Positions 36,925 to 46,406 of a DNA stretch of 64,000 nucleotides are shown piece by piece; the first letter of the stretch is position 1, and every line of letters starts with the position of its first letter. The translations under genes and the position numbers were made by a program. The stretch lies in contig CAWAYL010000022.1 of NCBI GenBank assembly GCA_963786305.1, positions 346,827-410,826 of the forward strand, in the 5' to 3' direction. Under the pieces are notes generated by a model. That model worked only from the letters and a program-made list of their open reading frames with translations. It was not told where the DNA came from and ran no database searches. Origin of the DNA: CAKZLS01 sp963786305 (GTDB lineage Bacteria > Pseudomonadota > Alphaproteobacteria > Rhodospirillales > Defluviicoccaceae).

Positions 36925-39900
36925 CTACACCCGCGGGCGGGGAGTGACCCGTTTTTGCATGGTATTCAGCACGGAAGTGCCGGTAAACCTCCAACGCTCC
37001 GCTCTTGTCGCCCGTGCCGCTCAGTGCCCGCAACAGGCCGGCGCACATGGCACTCGGACAACCGGTCCCTTTCCAAGCCCGCGCGATAGCACGCCGCCGC
37101 CCGTTCCCAGTGACCGGTCCGTTCCCAGAGCCGGCCGATGGTAGCCAGGAAATGGATTGTCCGGGTGGCGATGTCGTGCCGCGCCGACAACGCCCATTCA
37201 TCTTCGGACAGACCGTCAAGAAAATCGCCTTTATACAACGACAACAACCTTTTTTGCAGCCGCGCCACTTCGCGGTAAATCCGGGAGAGGCGCCTCGGCG
37301 AGCGAAGTGGCCTTGCCAACGATGTCCTTGAGGGCAAGCGCGTCCGACCAGCAAACGTCGGGGGACAGGCTCAACCGGCCCTCGCCCAGAACCAGGGCGC
37401 CCTCCACGCCCAGCAGCCGCCGCAGACGGTACAAGGTGGTGTCGAACGCCCGGTGCGCCGCGTCGCCGTCGGCGTCGGGCCATAGCGCGTCCTTGAGACG
37501 ATCCGTACCGACGCCGCGGCCGCCGAAGGCAATCAGCGCCTTCAACAGGTTCAGCGGTCTCTTCTGCGCCTTGCCCCTGAACGCCAAGCGCTCGCCATCG
37601 ATGACGATGGCAAAGTCGCCGAACGTGTATACCCTCAACCTTCCAGGGCCAGTTTTCGAGAGACCGCGCGTCGACTCCCGGATGGAGATCGCGCCGGCGG
37701 ATCAGGCGGCAGACGGTTTCCGCCTCCATTTCCCGTTCCAGCGCAAGGCCGAGAAGCCGCGACAGCGCCGTGGGCCGCCACAGGTAGGCGTAATTGATTT
37801 CCAGGTCTTTGGCGCGTTCGAGGCCGAGGCGGAGCGGACCCACCGCCCGGTCGGCTTCGCCGCGATTGAGCTCGATTTCCGCCTCGGAGAGGTGGCAGTG
37901 ATGCAGCAGTTGGGCGTTGCCACTGCTCTCAGCGAACGCCAACAAGGGCCCCATTCGCTCTCGCGCGGCCTCTTGTTGGCCAAGCTCGGAACATACGTGG
38001 ACCATAATGAAGCCCACCACTACGTGACCCCACGTGGTCGATCCCGTGCCCAGCACTTCGAGGCCGGCCGTCCCCTCCTGTTCGGCTTCGACCAGACGGC
38101 CACTCAAATAATTTTGGGAGGCCATGAGACCGTGATAATAGCCGAGGGCCGCTTCGCCACCGATGTCGGCGCACTTGGCGATCTGCGCCGCGATAGCCGC
38201 ACCCTCGTCCAGGTTGCCCGCGTGATGATGGCTGCGGCCCAGCGTATACAACACGGTCGGCACGAACCAGCCGATCCCGAACTCCCGTGCCAGGCCCAGC
38301 GCTCTCTCGGCTGCGTCCACGCAGTCGCGGTGGTTCCCCAGCAGGCAGTGATGATTGGCCAGGGCAAAGATATACCTCAGCCGATCCATGACCGATATCC
38401 TGGACGCGGAGAGAATCCGGCGCAGCCGCTCCAGCAGCATCAGGCGAACCGGCGTCAAGGGCATGAAGACCAGATTGTGCAGGCGATAAATGCAAATGAG
38501 GAATTGGGCGGCGACGTCACCCGTCTCCTCCGCCAAGGCGAGGGCGCGCTTGCCCCATATATCGAGATCGGTATGCCAAGGCCTGCGGTATCCAAGGCCC
38601 GCGAGCATGCTGGACGCCACCTGACACTCGAGGTGCTTGGACGGAAACGCCGGATAGCGATGCGTCAGATCGGCGAGGGCGTCGAGCCAGCCATCCAATC
38701 GGTTCTGATATCGGGAGAACTCCGCGAGATAACGAACAATGGTTGCCCAGGATGTGAAGACGCCGACGCAGTCTCCACGCTTATCGAACTGCTCGTGGCA
38801 CCGCACCAGCGCTGCGAGCGCGCAGTCGGGGTCGCCAAAGAAACAAGAAACGCCCAACCAGTAGCGGAGCCATGGGTCGTCATCGAGAACAGAACCGGGA
38901 ACCTGCGTGAGCCATGATTTAAGGGAATGATGACGGCCATTTCTAATGACTTCGGCGGCGTGTGCATGAACCAGCTTGGAGACGGTTTCCCAGTCTCTAA
39001 AATTGCATGCCAATCCAAAGGCGTCTTCCATGCGCCCGGACGCCGCCAGTGTCTCGGCCGCCTTGCGTTCGAGCGCCGCCACATCGGAGGTCGGCAGGGC
39101 GGTCCGCGCCCGATCCAGCAGAAATTGGCGAAACAGCGGATGATAGACGTACGATGGATTCTGCTTGCCATGGCGATCGGTAAAAAAGCCGCTACGGGCG
39201 AGGCCGGCCAGCACCGTATCGGCTTGCTTGTTCCCCGAAAGGCTCGCGGCCAGATCCGCGGTCATGTCCGGCAGGAAGGCGGTTCGCATGAGGAAATTCC
39301 GGCGACCGGAATCGAGAAGGTCGAACACCTCGGTGGCAAAATAATCGAACAGATCAGCGCCGGGAGCGAGTTCATCGTCGAAGTCGCCATCGCCGGGCGG
39401 CTTCGGTCCTGTCAGGAGAAGCACGAGGCCGGCGGCCCAACCTTGCGTTTCTTCCATGATCGCGCGCAGGGCCGACCGGTTGGGGGAAGGTCGCGCCCAT
39501 TTGTTGAGCAAAGCCAGCGTCTCATCTTCGTTGAACCGGAGCTGGCTCCAATCCAGGCGGATGATCTGTCGCTCAGCACTGAACCGCGAAAACACCGGGT
39601 GGGGCTCCGTCCGGCTGACGACGATGGCACGGCCGCCGCCCGGCATTTCGGACAGGCCGTCTCTGATAATCTTGTGAAACCGAGAGTCCGCTGCGGCCTC
39701 TTGAAAATTGTCGAACACCACAACGAAAGGCTCACTCAAGCGGGCAAACAAAACGCGGAAGAATTGCCGGGAGAACGCCGAAAGTCCGGCAACAAACTCC
39801 GGTTCGAATTGCGGCGGTAAGGGCTTGCGGGATCGTGGCGACGCGCTCCTGCACGCCAGGCGTAAAAAGTGGAACAGGAAGGCGGGATCGGCGTCGCCGG

Positions 39901-40108
39901 GCTCAACCCGAAACCAGATGCAGTTCTGTTTGCGGCTTCGCAGGTAGGTGGTAACTAGGGTTGTCTTGCCGCTACCGGCTGGTCCGCATACCCAGAGGAT
40001 GGGAACCGCACCGGCGGCGTCCATGACTGCGAACAAACGCGGGCGCTCGACGGTATCCGCCACTACCGGTGACGTGATTTTGGCTAAAGTCGACGCAACG
40101 TCGGTCAC
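36925..40108 (-). CDS. STAND ATPase/TPR regulator with C-terminal BTAD domain
   Basis: I place the start at GTG 40108 (VTDVASTLAKITSPVVADTV), with aaggggggc upstream; the frame is open to 40297. An N-terminal MalT-like ATPase is clear: P-loop WVCGPAGSGKTTLVTTYLRS, Walker B FVVVFDNFQEA, and arm motifs ETQGWAAGLVLLL. A long TPR-like helical region follows (about residues 380-880). The C-terminus, in shifted frames (36966-37638), is a winged helix plus BTAD domain: LRVYTFGDFAIVIDGERLAF, RRPLNLLKALIA-like text and LKDALWPDADGDAAHRAFDT. Three or so shifts separate these parts; the end near 36925 is inferred. It probably regulates transcription in response to a ligand. It is convergent with the peptide-binding gene. 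Confidence 0.7.
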
Positions 40109-40297
40109 AGTGTCTGCCCCCCTTGCGCCACCTCCGATCGTGGGAGTGCCCGTTCCCTCTGTGGGACCGGCAAGCACCGCAAGTCCTAAAAAAATTATAA
40201 TGACATTGTAACAAAAAAGGCAAATCACCACGCGGACCGGAAATAGCCGGGCAGATCGCAGGCCGCGACGCCGTCGCCCATTTCTGGACACCCACAC

Positions 40298-40330
40298 GAA
40301 AAAACTGGCCGCCCACAGGGAGCGGCCAGT
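40298..40330 (-). terminator. Rho-independent terminator
   Basis: On the minus strand, actggccgc and gcggccagt form a perfect 9-bp stem (40304-40330) followed directly by six Ts (complement of 40298-40303). It ends a minus-strand transcript arriving from above 40330, most likely the small gene at 40484-40576 or argE, and insulates the regulator gene. Confidence 0.75.
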
Positions 40331-40483
40331 CAGGGAAGATCGGGTTGGAGCGCCCCCCGATCATTTCGTCTGGAAGGGAAAACACGGTCGCGGGCTTTGC
40401 GGCCGTTCTTGGGATTGTCTCAACGGTTGATCTTTAGGATACCCCGCAGGAGAGAATCACGGGCGCCCCCCGGCGGCGGGCCG

Positions 40484-40576
40484 CTAGTAGACAAAGATCG
40501 CCGTCAGGCACCAAGTAACACCGATCACGCCCACAAGCATCAGCTCCGCCCGCTTTTCATGGAAAAACTCGTTCAT
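40484..40576 (-). CDS. Possible 30-residue membrane peptide
   Basis: From ATG 40576 the frame reads MNEFFHEKRAELMLVGVIGV and ends TWCLTAIFVY before TAG. It is a charged N-terminus followed by one uninterrupted hydrophobic helix of about 18 residues, the classic shape of a small bacterial membrane protein. The gene is followed at about 150 bases by a strong terminator on the same strand. The ribosome site is weak (gcagggcg). Conservation across relatives would decide whether it is translated; from one sequence this is a moderate call. Confidence 0.45.
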   Translation of the reverse strand: MNEFFHEKRAELMLVGVIGVTWCLTAIFVY

Positions 40577-40741
40577 CGCCCTGCACCCCGCCAACCAAAC
40601 CATCAGAACAACCCCAATCGAGTTATTCTACGCCCCCGGAACTTACGGATTACTCACAGATTGAAATTTTTTCTGTACTGAAACGAAAACATGCCCCAGC
40701 GGCGCGCTTCGCAGGACGATGAGCGGCCTCCGTCGGCCATG

Positions 40742-41959
40742 CTACCGGCGTTCCGACCACTCAGCCAGGCGGCGCATGAACGTGGCGCACTTCTCCAGTT
40801 GATCCAGCGTCACGAACTCGTCGGGCTGGTGGGCCTGGGCGGCGCTGCCCGGACCGCAAAGGACGGCCGGGATACCGGCGCGCTGGAACAGTCCGGCTTC
40901 GGATGTGAACGGCACGCTGACACAGTGGTTGTGACCGCTGAGCGCCAGGGCCAAGGTCTCGGCCGGCGAACCGGGGGTTGCCGCCAGCGCCGGGACCGTC
41001 ACCTTTGGCTCGATGGCGATCGCCGCGTCGGGAGCCACCGCCCGCATCCGCGGCAGCAGCGCGCTTTCCGCGAAGTCCCGCAGCCGCGCCAGAATTGCGC
41101 CCGCGTCGGTGCCGGCCGCCGGCCGGCACTCCCAGAGGAAGCGGCAATGCTCGGCGATCATGTTCACCGCCGCGCCGCCCTCGATGGTGCCGACGTTGAC
41201 CGTCGTCCAGTCCGGGGCCGCTTGTCCCATTTCGCCGCTCTCATTGGCGTCGCCGGTCTCCTTGGCGTCGGCGAATTCGGCCCCGAGGCGGGTCAAAAAG
41301 GCGATGCACTCGGCGGCCTCGGCGATGGCGTTGACCCCGATGCCGGGATCCGACGAGTGGCCGGACCGGCCGGTAACCGAGGTTTTGAACACGGCGATGC
41401 CGCGGTGGTTGTTGGCAACCTTCATCTCCGTCGGTTCGCCAACGATGGCCAGCGCCGGCTTGGGCGCCATCGCGCTGAACCGTTCAAGCAGGCGCGGCGC
41501 GCCGAGGCAGCCCACCTCCTCGTCATGGGAGAACGCCAGGTGGATGGGAACCGCGAGCGCGCGTGCCTGGAACACCGGCACCATGGAGAGCGCGACGGCG
41601 ATGAACCCCTTCATGTCGGCGGCGCCCCGTGCCTGCAGCCGGCCATCGCGTTCCGTCAGTGTGTAGGGATCGCTGGTCCATTGCTGGCCTGTTACCGGAA
41701 CCACGTCGGTATGGCCCGACAAGACCACCCCGCCCGGCGCTTCCGGGCCGATGCTGGCGAACAGATTGGCCTTGGCGCCGTCGTCGCTGGGGACGATGTG
41801 GGCTTCGATGCCATGGTCCTCGAGGAACGTGCCGACGAACCGGATCAATTCCATGTTCGATTTCGCCGACGTGGTGTCGAAGGCCACCAGCCAGCGCAGC
41901 AGATCCGTGGCGGTTGCGACGCGTGACGCCGGAGAAGCCGGAGACCGGTGCGAAGCCAT
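40742..41959 (-). CDS. argE: Acetylornithine deacetylase
   Basis: A 405-residue M20 metallopeptidase-family protein. Visible sites are the metal ligands in VVLSGHTDVVPVTGQQW, RLQARGAADMKGFIAVALSM, the Glu pair in LAFSHDEEVGCLGAPRL and VGEPTEMKVANNHRGI, a dimerisation domain (SVTGRSGHSSDPGIGVNAI), and the last His in PGSAAQAHQPDEFV. The pattern fits ArgE (acetylornithine to ornithine) better than DapE. It lies five bases from the upstream trkH gene on the same strand, probably co-transcribed. There are no shifts. Confidence 0.87.
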   Translation of the reverse strand: MASHRSPASPASRVATATDLLRWLVAFDTTSAKSNMELIRFVGTFLEDHGIEAHIVPSDDGAKANLFASIGPEAPGGVVLSGHTDVVPVTGQQWTSDPYTLTERDGRLQARGAADMKGFIAVALSMVPVFQARALAVPIHLAFSHDEEVGCLGAPRLLERFSAMAPKPALAIVGEPTEMKVANNHRGIAVFKTSVTGRSGHSSDPGIGVNAIAEAAECIAFLTRLGAEFADAKETGDANESGEMGQAAPDWTTVNVGTIEGGAAVNMIAEHCRFLWECRPAAGTDAGAILARLRDFAESALLPRMRAVAPDAAIAIEPKVTVPALAATPGSPAETLALALSGHNHCVSVPFTSEAGLFQRAGIPAVLCGPGSAAQAHQPDEFVTLDQLEKCATFMRRLAEWSERR

Positions 41960-41963
41960 GAAA

Positions 41964-43409
41964 TCAGTTCTTCCAGAACGCCGGAGTGAAGAGGATCAGC
42001 ACGGTGAACAGCTCGAGGCGGCCCAGCAGCATGCCCGCCGACAGCATCCATTTGGCGCCGTCGGGAAGCGTCTGAAAAGTGTGGGCCGGACCGACGGTGG
42101 GACCGAGCGCCGGTCCGACGTTGCAAATCGCCGTGGCGGCGCTGGAGATGGCGGTGACGAAGTCCAGTCCCATCAGGCCGAGGCCCACAGCCAGCAAGGC
42201 GAAGCACACCCCGAAGACGAAAAAGAAGCTCAGCACCGACGTGATCACCTCATCGGGAATGGGCCGGTGATTGTAGTACGGAATGAACACGCCGTGCGGC
42301 CGCAGCAGGTGGTGAAACTGGGTATTGGCGGCGGCCCACAGCACCTGAAAGCGGAAGATCTTGATGCCGCAGGTGGTGGAGCCGGTGCAGCCTCCGATGA
42401 ACATGACGTAGAAGAAGATCGGCCCAGCGAACGCCCCCCACATCCAGTAATCCGAACTGGCGTAGCCGGTCCCGGTCATGATGGATACCACGTTGAACAA
42501 CGCATAGCGCAGCGCCGGAAGCAGGTCGAAGCCGGTGTCCAGCCACAGAAACAAAGCGGTGGTGACGATCGCCGCTCCGAGAACCGCGAGAAACCACCGC
42601 ACCTGGGTATCATCCAGCAGCGCCCGATGGTTGCCCTGGACGCTTTTCAGATAGAGAAAGAACGGCAGGCTTCCCGCGATCATTCCCACGGTGATGATCA
42701 TATCAATGAGGCCGCTGTCGAAATGGCCGATGGATGCGTCGCTGGTGGAATAGCCGCCGGTGGCGATGGTGGTCATGGCGTGAACCACCGCCTCCAGCGG
42801 TGTCATTCCCGCGCCCCACAGCATCAGTGACCAGATGATCGTGAACGCCGAATAAATCAGAAACAGCCCCGCCGAAATCTGAGCCGCCCTCGGCAGCACC
42901 TTTTCACCGGTATCGAACGCCTCCACCCGGAACATTTGCATGCCGCCGACACCCAGCATGGGCATGACGGCGATGGCCATGACGATGATCCCGAGGCCGC
43001 CCAACCACTGCAGAATGCCCCGCCATAGGAGGATTCCAGGCGGCGCGTTCTCCAGTCCGGTGATCACCGTCGAGCCGGTGGTGGTGATCCCCGACATGGA
43101 TTCGAAAAAGGCGTCGGTGAAGTTCAACTCCAGTTCCGAGAACATGAACGGCAGCGAGCCGAACACGGTAACCATCGTCCAGCTCAGCGTCGTCATCACG
43201 AACGCCTGCTGGACGGTAAAGCGGAATCGCGGGGTTCGGCAGGTCAGCGCCATGGCAATGCCGATGAACACGGTCACGCCGGAGGCGACGGCGAACACCT
43301 GCCAGTCCGGATGGCCGACGAAGGCATCCACCAGCGCCGGCACGCACATGCCGACACCCAGCGTCGTCAGCAAAATACCAACGATCAGAAAGACAGGCCG
43401 GATGTCCAT
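41964..43409 (-). CDS. trkH: TrkH-type potassium uptake channel subunit
   Basis: The start at ATG 43409 (MDIRPVFLIVGILLTTLGVG) places the first membrane helix at the N-terminus; the open frame up to 43589 adds a polar stretch without support. Four pore repeats carry the K+ filter glycines: SGITTTGST, TTIATGGYST, SIMTGTGYASSD and CNVGPALGP. About ten hydrophobic helices fit the TrkH/KtrB fold. It acts with the cytosolic TrkA/KtrA regulator, which is not in this window. It is upstream of argE with a four-base gap. Confidence 0.92.
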   Translation of the reverse strand: MDIRPVFLIVGILLTTLGVGMCVPALVDAFVGHPDWQVFAVASGVTVFIGIAMALTCRTPRFRFTVQQAFVMTTLSWTMVTVFGSLPFMFSELELNFTDAFFESMSGITTTGSTVITGLENAPPGILLWRGILQWLGGLGIIVMAIAVMPMLGVGGMQMFRVEAFDTGEKVLPRAAQISAGLFLIYSAFTIIWSLMLWGAGMTPLEAVVHAMTTIATGGYSTSDASIGHFDSGLIDMIITVGMIAGSLPFFLYLKSVQGNHRALLDDTQVRWFLAVLGAAIVTTALFLWLDTGFDLLPALRYALFNVVSIMTGTGYASSDYWMWGAFAGPIFFYVMFIGGCTGSTTCGIKIFRFQVLWAAANTQFHHLLRPHGVFIPYYNHRPIPDEVITSVLSFFFVFGVCFALLAVGLGLMGLDFVTAISSAATAICNVGPALGPTVGPAHTFQTLPDGAKWMLSAGMLLGRLELFTVLILFTPAFWKN

Positions 43410-43673
43410 CAATCGCCTGAACTCACTCCTCAACCCACAGGCCCTCAAACCTTTAATTTCAGAGCATGTGTTTCCGAGCGCGCCATTCCACGCGTTCGGC
43501 CATTGCACTGACGAACCGACAACCAACCCTTTTCGGCGGGAGCGGTCAAGGCTTGCTTGTTTCAGAAATTGCTTAACGGGATCGCACAAACGGTACCGCG
43601 TACCGGCAGGCGCGATCCGGCCAACGCATGACTACCAGCGGTCGCCGCCGGTTGATCGCCATCCCGTGCGGGT

Positions 43674-44351
43674 TCAGGCGAGGATTCCCTCGCCTCCCGT
43701 CGGTTTGCCGATCATCGCCAGGAACTCGCGGCGGGTCGCGGCGTTGTCGCGAAAGGCGCCGAGCATCCGGCTGGTCACCATGACGACGCCCGGCTTGTGC
43801 ACGCCGCGCGTGGTTATGCACTGATGCGCCGCCTCGATGACAACGGCGACGCCCATGGGCTCGAGGATTTCGCTGATGGTGTTGGCGATCTGCGCCGTCA
43901 TCTTTTCCTGGATCTGCAGCCTGCGGGCGTAGACCTCCACCAGGCGAGCCAGTTTGCTGATTCCCACCACCCGGTGATGCGGCAGATAGGCGATGTGAGC
44001 ACGGCCGATGATCGGCGCGAAATGATGCTCGCAATGGGACTCGAAGCGGATGTCGCGCAGCAGGACCATCTCGTCGTAACCGTCGGTCTCCTCGAAGGTG
44101 CGCCTCAGGATCTCCACCGGGTCGGCTTCGTATCCCTGGAAAAACTCCAGATACGCGTCCACCACCCGGCGCGGCGTCTCCCGCAATCCCTCGCGGTCGG
44201 GATCGTCACCGGCCCAACGGATCAGCGTGCGAACGGCTTCCTTGGCCTCTTCGCGGCTGGGTCTGTCCGGCGAAGCGCCGCCGGCATCGGCGGTTCCATG
44301 GTCGTTGATGCCGTCGACCACGCTCACGGGTTTCGTCGTTTTCAGCGTCAT
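43674..44351 (-). CDS. folE: GTP cyclohydrolase I
   Basis: A 225-residue protein with the FolE signatures: LRETPRRVVDAYLEFFQGYE, the zinc Cys and His in RFESHCEHHFAPIIGRAHI, YLPHHRVVGISKLARLVEVY, QIQEKMT-like text, and the second zinc Cys in EAAHQCITTRGVHKPG. It catalyses GTP to dihydroneopterin triphosphate, the first step of folate (and preQ0) synthesis. The first 30 residues are a variable extension. Its start lies ten bases after the apaG stop on the same strand, so apaG-folE are probably co-transcribed. Confidence 0.94.
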   Translation of the reverse strand: MTLKTTKPVSVVDGINDHGTADAGGASPDRPSREEAKEAVRTLIRWAGDDPDREGLRETPRRVVDAYLEFFQGYEADPVEILRRTFEETDGYDEMVLLRDIRFESHCEHHFAPIIGRAHIAYLPHHRVVGISKLARLVEVYARRLQIQEKMTAQIANTISEILEPMGVAVVIEAAHQCITTRGVHKPGVVMVTSRMLGAFRDNAATRREFLAMIGKPTGGEGILA

Positions 44352-44360
44352 CCTCCCCGA

Positions 44361-44783
44361 TCAGTGCACCGATGCGCTTTGGTGCGGGCTATCCAGCGAA
44401 AACGCCGGTACGCTCACGTCCAACTGCTCACCGTCCTCGGTTTCCATATAATAGGTCCCGACCATGATCCCCGAAGGCGCCGACAAGGGCGTTCCGCTGG
44501 CGTACTCGAACGCCTCGCCGGGCCGCAGCACCGGCTGTTTGCCGACGACGCCTTCGCCTCGGACCTCCTGGACATTGCCGGTGCAATCGGTGATCCGCCA
44601 GTAGCGGTTCAGAAGTTGCACCGTGGCCGCGCCATTGTTTTAAATCCGGACGTGGTACGCCCAGACGAAATGCCGTGATTCCGGTGACGACTGCTCCTCG
44701 AGATAGAACGGTTGCACCCGGACGGTAATGCCCTCGGTCGTTTGCTCGTAGGCTGGAGACCCGTCTCCTGATTGATTGGCCAT
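44361..44783 (-). CDS. apaG: ApaG-like protein interrupted by an in-frame stop
   Basis: From ATG 44783 (MANQSGDGSP) the frame encodes the ApaG/DUF525 fold: GITVRVQPFYLEEQSSPESR, HFVWAYHVRI, then TAA at 44640-44642. The same frame continues NNGAATVQLLNRYWRITDCT, GNVQEVRGEGVVGKQPVLRP and GTYYMETEDGEQL to the true stop at 44361. Relatives normally have a Lys or Glu codon at the stop position, so a single A-to-T change (AAA to TAA) would explain it. This is a nonsense mutation or a base error. ApaG is a small Ig-like protein of uncertain role, often next to folate or ksgA-apaH genes. Confidence 0.8.
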
Positions 44784-44917
44784 TGCGTCTTTCCCGGAAG
44801 GTTTTGCGAAGCCTCTGCCGCCGCTGTGACGTGATCGTCGCTCCATACATTAGGCTTGATCGTGGAATTGTCCAGGGTCCCCGACACCGTTGGGAACACC
44901 GTTCCGGGGACGATCTT

Positions 44918-45880
44918 CTAGGCGGCGGAGCACGACCCGCCGCCAAGCACGCAGAATTGCGCGCAAAACGGATGGTTCAATTTCACCGCGCCCGTGGCAT
45001 CGGCAAGACGGGAGCCAAATTCGAACTGCTTGTCATACGGAAGGAGCGTGCACGGCACCACCACCGGCGCCTCGGCGCCGCGACGCTTCACCACCATGCG
45101 GGACGAGGCGCACATCATGTCGTCCGGCCGGACCCCCAGGATGTCCCAGCAGTGCACGGAGATCTCCGGCACCCGCGAATCCGGGTCCATCTCCGGAAAC
45201 AGGACGAGGGCCGCCGGGTCATGGGCATCGATGGCGATGCCCTCAGACACGAACAGCGCCGCATAGCCCGCGCGCAGTTCGTCCTCGGTCTCGTGCCAAA
45301 TGGTTCGTCCCGCCACGTGCACGTTGAACCCGTTGGCCGCCAGCCACCGCAGGCCTTCGATCATCGGTCCCCAGGCGCGCTCGCCGCGCAGGCTTTCGTG
45401 CCGTTCGCGGGTGTGGTGATCGATGGATACCCTGAGCGCCAGCGCATCGCCATATGCCGCGGCCAGCGCCCGCAGCGCGTTCTTGCGGTGGTGCAGGGGT
45501 TTCATGGCGTTGGTCAGCACCAGGGCGCGATACCCGCGCCCGAGCGCGTCCCCCAACATCTCCGGAAGCTCCCGGTTCATGAACGGTTCGCCGCCGGTGA
45601 AGCCGATCTCCTCCACCGAAAAGCGCTCTCGGTCGGCCTCGTCGAGAAACACCCCGATCTCGGCCGCGCTCAGATAGGCCAGACGATCATTGGTGGGGCT
45701 CAATTCTATATAGCAAGTGTCGCACGTGATGTTACAAAGACTGCCGGTATTGAACCACAGCGTCCGCAGCCGAGTGAGGGAAACGGACGCCCGTGGGTCG
45801 CCTTTGGCGGTGACGTCGGGATCGCGGAACTTGCGGAGTTCACCCTCGGGAGTCGCGATCACGTTGGTATCGGGAGCCAT
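44918..45880 (-). CDS. Radical SAM protein
   Basis: I prefer ATG 45880 (MAPDTNVIATPEGELRKFRD); ATG 45904 adds eight residues. The radical SAM cluster motif is C-N-I-T-C-D-T-C near residue 48, with GFTGGEPFMNRELPEMLGDA as the GGEP motif and ALVLTNAMKPL as the next strand. The C-terminus has further cysteines (MMCASSRMVV, VVVPCTLLPYDKQF, HPFCAQFCVLGGGSC), as in SPASM/twitch domains that hold auxiliary iron-sulfur clusters. Such proteins often modify peptides. No small precursor gene is evident nearby, so the substrate is unknown. Confidence 0.8.
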   Translation of the reverse strand: MAPDTNVIATPEGELRKFRDPDVTAKGDPRASVSLTRLRTLWFNTGSLCNITCDTCYIELSPTNDRLAYLSAAEIGVFLDEADRERFSVEEIGFTGGEPFMNRELPEMLGDALGRGYRALVLTNAMKPLHHRKNALRALAAAYGDALALRVSIDHHTRERHESLRGERAWGPMIEGLRWLAANGFNVHVAGRTIWHETEDELRAGYAALFVSEGIAIDAHDPAALVLFPEMDPDSRVPEISVHCWDILGVRPDDMMCASSRMVVKRRGAEAPVVVPCTLLPYDKQFEFGSRLADATGAVKLNHPFCAQFCVLGGGSCSAA

Positions 45881-46067
45881 GCATACCCTCGCTGTTCTGC
45901 GCATGTTCTGCGCCGGGGCGATCCAACCGTGCCCATTAGCTAACGCGACGCATGGCCAAAGCCAAGTGACATCCGCATAACGTATTCGTGAGCGCCCTCG
46001 GCGGCGGGGCCTCTGCTTGCACTCACAATCGCAACGGACTATAGAGAATGGGAGGATTGTTGCGCGC

Positions 46068-46141
46068 GCGGGCGTGGTTCAATGGCAGAACGAAAGCTTC
46101 CCAAGCTTTAGACGAGGGTTCGATTCCCTTCGCCCGCTCCA
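46068..46141 (+). tRNA. tRNA-Gly (anticodon CCC)
   Basis: The 74-base sequence folds as a full cloverleaf. The acceptor stem is gcgggcg with cgcccgc, the D arm lies at gttcaatggcagaac, and the anticodon stem aaagc/gcttt has loop ttcccaa giving anticodon CCC. The T arm is agggttcgattccctt-like, and the 3' CCA is encoded. It reads GGG glycine codons. It is convergent with the mmd operon, 16 bases from the end of its last small gene. Confidence 0.93.
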
Positions 46142-46157
46142 GTTGACGCTCTCCACC

Positions 46158-46403
46158 TCATTCCTTTTCCGGATCGGGCGCCTCTGGTTTCTCGCGCCGG
46201 GCGCGGGTGCCTAGCGATAGCACATACAATCCAAGAAAGATGAAGGCGGAACCGCCGAGCCAATAAGGGATTCGCTGGGCGACCGGCACCTGCTCGGACA
46301 AACCCCGCGCGACGAAAGCTCCGACAAACGCAATGGCCGCCCCGAGGATCCAGAAGACCCAGCGAGGCGGCCGATATCGCGTTGGCCAACGTGGTGCGGG
46401 CAA
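46158..46403 (-). CDS. Small two-helix membrane protein at the mmd operon end
   Basis: An 81-residue protein with two hydrophobic helices (WVFWILGAAIAFVGAFVARG and IPYWLGGSAFIFLGLYVLSL) and a charged tail ending EAPDPEKE. It starts at TTG 46403, three bases after the mmdB stop, so translation is coupled to the Na+ pump operon. I do not recognise the family. The position suggests an accessory or assembly subunit, but that is inference. Confidence 0.6.
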   Translation of the reverse strand: MPAPRWPTRYRPPRWVFWILGAAIAFVGAFVARGLSEQVPVAQRIPYWLGGSAFIFLGLYVLSLGTRARREKPEAPDPEKE

Positions 46404-46406
46404 AGT

